Shown here in pieces: positions 13,415-16,792 of a stretch of 16,792 nt of DNA. Within the stretch, counting starts at the first letter, position 1; every line of letters begins with the position of its first letter. The notes below the pieces were generated by a model that was not told the origin of the DNA, ran no database searches, and was given only the letters and a program-made list of their open reading frames with translations. The DNA is from Clostridia bacterium (GTDB lineage Bacteria > Bacillota > Clostridia > TANB77 > CAG-508), in NCBI GenBank assembly GCA_900753165.1, contig CAADYC010000072.1, forward strand, positions 1 to 16,792. The letters run 5' to 3'. Position numbers and translations under genes: made by a program.

Positions 13415-14299
13415 CTAGAAACAAACTGATATATCATCATGAAACATTTCATTTTTACGATTATTCCTATTAATAAGTTTCTCTATTTGTGGTCCTTTTC
13501 CTTCATGTAAAAATCCTATAAATTTTGTTTTTTCAACATCATTAAGATTTTCATAAAATCTCAGTCCATCAGTTGCTACTCCAACATTCTGATATTCTTC
13601 TTTGTTAAAACGAGTTATCTTAAAAGTAACTCCATCCTTATATTCCACAAGGCATGATTTGTCTTCAATAAAGTTGTAAACATAGTAGCACGGATATTCT
13701 CCATCATCAAGTTGTTCAAACTCAATACCATTTGAATTTTCTTTAATGATATAGCCATCTCCGCAGCTATAGACTACAAACTCATTTTCCAACTCGAAAC
13801 ATACCAAAATAGTAAAACAATAATTTTCAAAGATAAAAGAATTATCTGAACAAAGATTAAGCATCTGTTTAAAAATCCCATCAACTACAGAAATAAAATT
13901 ACTTTCATCTATAGTTTCTCCATTATCATAATTTTCTTTCACTTTTCTTGCAAAAAGCTGTCCGAAAATTCTTGTTCCTACTTCAGAATGTTTACCAGAA
14001 CCGCAGCCATCTGTAACTACCTTCATATTCAACAAGTTAAATGCAAAATCATGATTGTTGATATTGGCAAAATTATGGTCAGATCCCATTTTACATACTT
14101 TTACAATCTTCCGTACTCTTTCGGACTTAAGTTCTGTATGTATTGAATTTGTTTTTGTTTCTTCTACTTTTTCTGCAGATTCTAAACTTTCTGATTTCTC
14201 CATTTCTGCCTCAACCACATTTACATCGGTTTTATTTTCAGCTTCATCCTTTCTATCTTCTGTAATGAAAGCTTCCTTCACTTTTTCTAAAATGCTCAT
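13415..14299 (-). CDS. PP2C-type protein phosphatase of TerY-P triad (YegK-like)
   Basis: Predicted metal-dependent Ser/Thr phosphatase that would reverse the phosphorylation by the kinase encoded next to it. The 294-aa protein has a charged, low-complexity N-terminus (residues 1-65, Glu/Lys/Ser rich) and a compact PP2C domain. Motifs in order are GSDHNFANINNHDF (72-85), VVTDGCGSGKHSEVG (95-108, metal ligand Asp97), YSCGDGYI (177-184), VATDGL (241-246, metal Asp244) and the closing HDDISV (287-292). It lacks a membrane segment. AGGAGG lies 10 nt before the ATG, and a hairpin with U5 sits directly upstream of that site (14319-14352). It follows the VWA gene by 89 nt and the kinase gene starts 12 nt after its stop. 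Confidence 0.86.
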   Translation of the reverse strand: MSILEKVKEAFITEDRKDEAENKTDVNVVEAEMEKSESLESAEKVEETKTNSIHTELKSERVRKIVKVCKMGSDHNFANINNHDFAFNLLNMKVVTDGCGSGKHSEVGTRIFGQLFARKVKENYDNGETIDESNFISVVDGIFKQMLNLCSDNSFIFENYCFTILVCFELENEFVVYSCGDGYIIKENSNGIEFEQLDDGEYPCYYVYNFIEDKSCLVEYKDGVTFKITRFNKEEYQNVGVATDGLRFYENLNDVEKTKFIGFLHEGKGPQIEKLINRNNRKNEMFHDDISVCF

Positions 14300-14318
14300 A
14301 CTGTTTTATCCTCCTAAT

Positions 14319-14352
14319 AAAAAGGATGGAGATTGCAACGCAACCCCCACCC
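14319..14352 (-). terminator. Internal attenuator-like hairpin between VWA and PP2C genes
   Basis: On the minus strand GGGTGGGGGTTGC (14352-14340) pairs with GCAATCTCCATCC (14336-14324) over 13 bp, including three G-U pairs, with a 3-nt loop. It is followed by T5 (14323-14319) and immediately by the PP2C ribosome binding site. This is the structure of an intrinsic terminator inside an operon. Partial read-through would give more VWA than phosphatase and kinase; it may also act as a processing or mRNA-stabilising 3' hairpin. Confidence 0.6.
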
Positions 14353-14388
14353 GTACTTTAGTTGTTATTACTGTAAGTGTTTCTTACA

Positions 14389-15090
14389 TTACACATCAAA
14401 GAAACCTGAATCGGAAGTTCCAGTAGCCCCAGAGCTTGCTTTCTTGGAAGCAGAAATAGCACTTTTTGATACCAAATCGATAACACGACGAAGTTCACTC
14501 TCGTCATTGCTTACCTCTTTTACATTCTGTTTCTTAACACCGATAGAATCGGCAATCCCGAAAGCATCCTGTCCAAAAGCAATAAATGCAACTGTGATTT
14601 CTTTTGAAATCAAATCTTCAACAGCTTTTCTTGCATCACTTGCTCTATATTGAGATCCATAATCTTCTCCATCAGAAAGAATTACCATGCACGCTCTTGC
14701 ATTTGTACCGTTATCTTTCAACTGTTCCATATAATCCAGCATGCGCTGTCTTCTATCGATAATAGCATCATATAACTTTGTACGTCCTTCTGCTAAATAA
14801 TCAGTATTGAAATCTTCTGGTGCAACATAACCACCAGTTTCAATTGTAGAAGCAAATACAGTCTTGCTTACCATCATCTCATCTGACTGTTTTGAATTAC
14901 AAACAGCCTGTTTGTAATGCTCTAAGCAATCCTGCATAACCGTTTCATAACCCCACATTGATCCACTACCATCGATAACAAAATCAACCAGCATAATGTT
15001 CGGTGATACGACATCATCAACATCCATGTTTGCTGCATAAGTTTCGTCTAATCCATCAATTTTAACAGTATCTAAATATTCTTCGTTCAT
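14389..15090 (-). CDS. TerY-like VWA domain protein (YegL-like)
   Basis: Cytosolic von Willebrand factor A protein, the metal-dependent adhesion member of the TerY-P triad, expected to bind a protein partner rather than catalyse. The 233-aa protein consists of a short acidic N-terminus and one VWA domain from about residue 30. The MIDAS is complete: Asp40-G-Ser42-G-Ser44 (DGSGSM), Thr104 in GRTKLYDA and Asp140 in LSDGEDYGS. The C-terminus (210-233) is Ser/Ala/Gly-rich and flexible, a plausible phosphorylation target for the kinase (inference). AAGGAGG lies 8 nt before the ATG; the hydrolase stop is 20 nt upstream. Base composition is clearly higher in GC than most of the window, as in the gene before it. 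Confidence 0.88.
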   Translation of the reverse strand: MNEEYLDTVKIDGLDETYAANMDVDDVVSPNIMLVDFVIDGSGSMWGYETVMQDCLEHYKQAVCNSKQSDEMMVSKTVFASTIETGGYVAPEDFNTDYLAEGRTKLYDAIIDRRQRMLDYMEQLKDNGTNARACMVILSDGEDYGSQYRASDARKAVEDLISKEITVAFIAFGQDAFGIADSIGVKKQNVKEVSNDESELRRVIDLVSKSAISASKKASSGATGTSDSGFFDV

Positions 15091-15110
15091 GTTGTAATCC
15101 TCCTTATTGT

Positions 15111-16025
15111 TTAAAACTGAATATCTGTTGACTTTGCAAACTTGATACCATAAGAACTTTTGAAGTTGTCAAAAGCCGCCTTAGTATCTGCTTCATATCC
15201 GGTAATAGGAGAAGTACAATCCTCCAAAACCGTAATTTTCTGAGTTACATCCGGACGATTTGCAAAATGTTCTGCAATCTGTTTTACAGATTCCATCAGA
15301 CAATGGCTTGCCGCCTCACCTACAACATAGATTTCGTCGTATTTTTCAATGGCAGTCAAAACAGGCGTATTAATAAAGTTCTTTTTGCTGAACTCAGGTT
15401 TGATAATGCCATACATTTCACTGTATGGATCTGTGCCTTTGTTGATCATGTGGTTAACACTCTTTCGAGCAACAGAATGGAAATAAACCATCTTTGCAAA
15501 TTCGTTTTCAAGTGTGAATCCATCTGTACCATTAATACAATGATACGGCCAGATACACAGTTGCTTTTTGCCTGCTCCGACTTTTTCCAGTTCCTTCAGA
15601 TACTCTAAAGAGTCTTTTGGATCACCAATAACTGGTCTCCAACGATTGGCTACAACATCATCATAAGTGATAATTGTATATGGAGATGGATGATCTCCAG
15701 CAGAGTTTGCCCACCAGCATGGATGGAAAATCTGATGTGCAATATGAGTATCCAAACTGCACATAATTTTGCTAATCCCCGACATATTGTTGTAGATAAA
15801 GCGTGTAATACGCTCTACATCACCAATAGAACCAGGTACTGCCAATGCTCCTCCCTCAATGAAATCCTTCTGAACATCAATGCAGAGAAGTAATCGTTTT
15901 GGAGAGTCATCAATAGCTGCCGTAAACCGTTCCTGCTCAGCCATGCTGAAAATGGAATTCATGTCTACTTCACCGTGCTGTCCAATCTGGGCAACATTTA
16001 CAATTTGTTCATAATTAGTGTTCAT
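15111..16025 (-). CDS. Nicotinamidase/isochorismatase-like cysteine hydrolase
   Basis: Member of the cysteine hydrolase fold that includes nicotinamidase PncA and isochorismatase. All parts of a PncA-type active site are visible in the 304 aa: Asp50 in CIDVQKDF, the metal site Asp92-x-His94 with His101 (SLDTHIAHQIFH), a lysine near NKGTDP (Lys196) and nucleophile Cys242 in GEAASHCLMES. It is longer than PncA (about 180-220 aa), with about 40 extra N-terminal residues and an enlarged middle (WWANSAG to YHCINGTDG). The substrate may be nicotinamide or another amide and is not settled by sequence. AGGAGG is 8 nt before the ATG. It is the first gene of the operon carrying the VWA, PP2C and kinase genes, hinting at a link between NAD-type metabolism and the signalling module (inference). 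GC content is raised. Confidence 0.82.
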   Translation of the reverse strand: MNTNYEQIVNVAQIGQHGEVDMNSIFSMAEQERFTAAIDDSPKRLLLCIDVQKDFIEGGALAVPGSIGDVERITRFIYNNMSGISKIMCSLDTHIAHQIFHPCWWANSAGDHPSPYTIITYDDVVANRWRPVIGDPKDSLEYLKELEKVGAGKKQLCIWPYHCINGTDGFTLENEFAKMVYFHSVARKSVNHMINKGTDPYSEMYGIIKPEFSKKNFINTPVLTAIEKYDEIYVVGEAASHCLMESVKQIAEHFANRPDVTQKITVLEDCTSPITGYEADTKAAFDNFKSSYGIKFAKSTDIQF

Positions 16026-16057
16026 AATGAGTTCCTCCTAAAGTTGATTAATTTTTT

Positions 16058-16198
16058 GCTTGTCACTTGACTGCTATTGCCTTTTTCCTATTGCTAATAC
16101 TAAGTTGCCTATTGACAATAGTATAAATGCAAAACAATCAAAATTTGACATGTGCTGATTATATCATGTTTTTTATATCTTGTAAATAGTTTATGTAA
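16058..16198 (-). repeat. Promoter-leader module, downstream copy
   Basis: Copy A of a tandem duplication. It shares with the upstream copy (16273-16418), in the same order: TTACATAAA, the CAAG..ATAAAAAA..TGATATAAT promoter core, TTTGCATT 23-24 nt after the -10, TATTGTC, then GGCA..CAGTCAA.TGAC.AGCAAA. The offset is 219-220 bp at the promoter and 215 bp at the distal end. This copy leads into the hydrolase gene. Its leader also holds CAATAG three times in the mRNA sense and once inverted (16074-16121). Confidence 0.7.
16158..16186 (-). promoter_or_regulatory. Proximal promoter of the four-gene operon
   Basis: Minus strand: -35 TTTACA (16181-16186), 17-nt spacer, -10 TATAAT (16158-16163) with extended TG. 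Transcription should start near 16151, leaving a leader of about 125 nt before the hydrolase ATG. Confidence 0.85.
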
Positions 16199-16232
16199 AT
16201 TTTACTAAATGCTGTTTACTTAATTTGCTCAT
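16191..16232 (-). CDS. Tiny ORF of 13 aa with strong binding site
   Basis: Encodes MSKLSKQHLVKFT. The ATG is 6-7 nt after a perfect AGGAGG. Its position relative to the upstream promoter copy matches the position of the hydrolase start relative to the downstream copy, so it is either a leader peptide or the stub of a lost duplicate gene. It ends 4 nt before the proximal -35. No family can be assigned to so short a peptide. Confidence 0.35.
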   Translation of the reverse strand: MSKLSKQHLVKFT

Positions 16233-16273
16233 TTTTTTCCTCCTGTTAATTAACATTTTTATATGTTTCTTTG

Positions 16274-16309
16274 CTAGTCAATTGACTGATAACTGCCTCC
16301 ATATCTCAA
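16274..16309 (-). CDS. Possible leader peptide of 11 aa (TTG start)
   Basis: TTG at 16309 lies 6 nt after a perfect AAGGAGG and opens MRYGGSYQSID. An overlapping frame from ATG 16302 would give 17 residues (MEAVISQLTSKETYKNVN is 18 with Met) but is 13 nt from the binding site. At least one of the two is probably translated given the strong site; it would be a leader peptide in the upstream transcript. Confidence 0.3.
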   Translation of the reverse strand: MRYGGSYQSID

Positions 16310-16376
16310 AATAGTCCTCCTTATATAGCCTTGAGACAATATTTGAATGCAAATCTATCAATGAAAAGACTTAATT

Positions 16377-16405
16377 ATTATATCACAATTTTTTATCACT
16401 TGCAA
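16377..16405 (-). promoter_or_regulatory. Distal promoter upstream of the four-gene operon
   Basis: Minus strand: -35 TTGCAA (16400-16405), 17-nt spacer, -10 TATAAT (16377-16382) with extended TG. It would transcribe the two tiny ORFs and, with no terminator seen before 16186, read on into the hydrolase operon. Confidence 0.8.
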
Positions 16406-16536
16406 ATTTTTTATGTAATCTTAGTCCTAACAAAATAAATTCTATTACAATTAATTCATATTTAATTAAAATTAATGTAAATATAGTAACATTTCTATAA
16501 ATGATTTTCCAAATGTCAATAATAATGATGTTATTA

Positions 16537-16792
16537 TTATATTAATTGTTCAATTTCTTCAGGTGTAAATGCATATATTCCTATATTATGAAATCTAACA
16601 ATATTTTCTTCAATATCATCTACAAATAAAATTTCATTTAATTTACAATTGTTAATACGTTTAAGAATTTTAACCGCTTCACACTTTAATTCCTGAGTTC
16701 TTGTGGATATTACTTCTATATCATTACTATAATATTTATGTACAAAATGTTCTTTTGCTTTTAAATGAAATGAAAACTTCATTCCTGATACA
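16537..16792 (-). CDS. HAD-like hydrolase, C-terminal fragment (partial)
   Basis: The frame stays open to the window edge (…VSGMKFSF), so this is the end of a longer gene and the Met at 16782 is probably internal. The visible 85 or so residues show a HAD-superfamily end: a conserved Lys in STRTQELKCEAVKILKR, then motif IV LFVDDIEENIVRFHNIGIYAF, where the Asp pair binds magnesium, and a short closing helix. Members are phosphatases or related hydrolases acting on small phosphorylated metabolites; the substrate cannot be told. The 118 nt between its stop and the upstream promoter module (16419-16536) holds only AT-rich sequence, with one weak AT hairpin (16518-16538) overlapping the stop. Confidence 0.7.
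   Translation of the reverse strand, partial: VSGMKFSFHLKAKEHFVHKYYSNDIEVISTRTQELKCEAVKILKRINNCKLNEILFVDDIEENIVRFHNIGIYAFTPEEIEQLI

Larger units (their letters stand above)
16273..16418 (-). repeat. Promoter-leader module, upstream copy
   Basis: Copy B of the duplicated module (see 16058-16198). Besides the shared blocks it contains a perfect 12-nt palindrome AGTCAATTGACT (16276-16287), which has only an imperfect counterpart in copy A. The two copies differ by scattered substitutions and small indels, so the duplication is not recent. Confidence 0.7.

Noticed and set aside
15690..15893. Plus-strand open frames within the hydrolase gene
   Set aside because: Antisense to a protein with clear catalytic motifs and without ribosome binding sites.
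16518..16538. Terminator for the HAD-like gene (AATAATAA/TTATTATT)
   Set aside because: The stem is all A-T, overlaps the stop codon and lacks a following T-run on the minus strand; too weak to call.

Overview
The window looks like a chromosomal segment of a low-GC, endospore-forming anaerobic Firmicute of the class Clostridia. The evidence is the very AT-rich coding sequence, strong AGGAGG ribosome binding sites, sigma-A promoters that often carry an extended TG, a rubrerythrin, an SspH-type spore protein, and a core operon (yicC, remA, rpoZ, gmk) typical of Firmicutes. I see no rRNA, tRNA, transposase or CRISPR array.

Region 1 (about 237-4167, minus strand) is a housekeeping operon read from right to left: promoter, rsmE, a 4-helix membrane protein with a Lys-rich repeat tail, yicC, remA, rpoZ, gmk, and a 12-bp terminator. 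Gaps are short, and one pair of genes overlaps by 8 nt. rpoZ lies before gmk, the reverse of the Bacillus order. The promoter carries a palindromic operator-like site at its transcription start.

Region 2 (4197-10590) holds single genes. On the minus strand are rubrerythrin, an 87-aa orphan, an RNHCP zinc protein and a TGS/uridine-kinase-like nucleoside kinase. On the plus strand are a two-domain U32 family protein (RlhA/TrhP type RNA hydroxylation) and sspH. The 468-nt gap between rubrerythrin and the U32 gene contains the rubrerythrin promoter, a more GC-rich island with long inverted repeats that may be a structured RNA, a second promoter, and a hairpin plus T-run just before the U32 start.

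Region 3 (10621-16405, minus strand) is an accessory island. Its main unit is a four-gene operon: a nicotinamidase/isochorismatase-like hydrolase, a TerY-like VWA protein, a PP2C-type phosphatase, and a protein-kinase-like protein with a zinc ribbon and a long C-terminal domain. The last three correspond to the TerY-P triad (E. coli YegL/YegK/YegI), a predicted phospho-signalling module. A 13-bp hairpin followed by U5 sits between the VWA and PP2C genes and may split the operon into strongly and weakly expressed halves. Upstream, the whole promoter-leader module is present twice in tandem, offset by about 215-220 bp; the upstream copy drives only two tiny ORFs. Downstream, a 163-aa orphan gene has its own similar promoter and lies between two perfect hairpin terminators. 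It is followed by a small ORF whose ribosome binding site and reading frame disagree. The first two genes of the four-gene operon are visibly GC-richer than their surroundings.

The right edge (16537-16792) holds the C-terminal part of a HAD-like hydrolase whose start lies outside the window. Positions 1-236 contain no gene I can support, only AT-rich sequence with two small hairpins.
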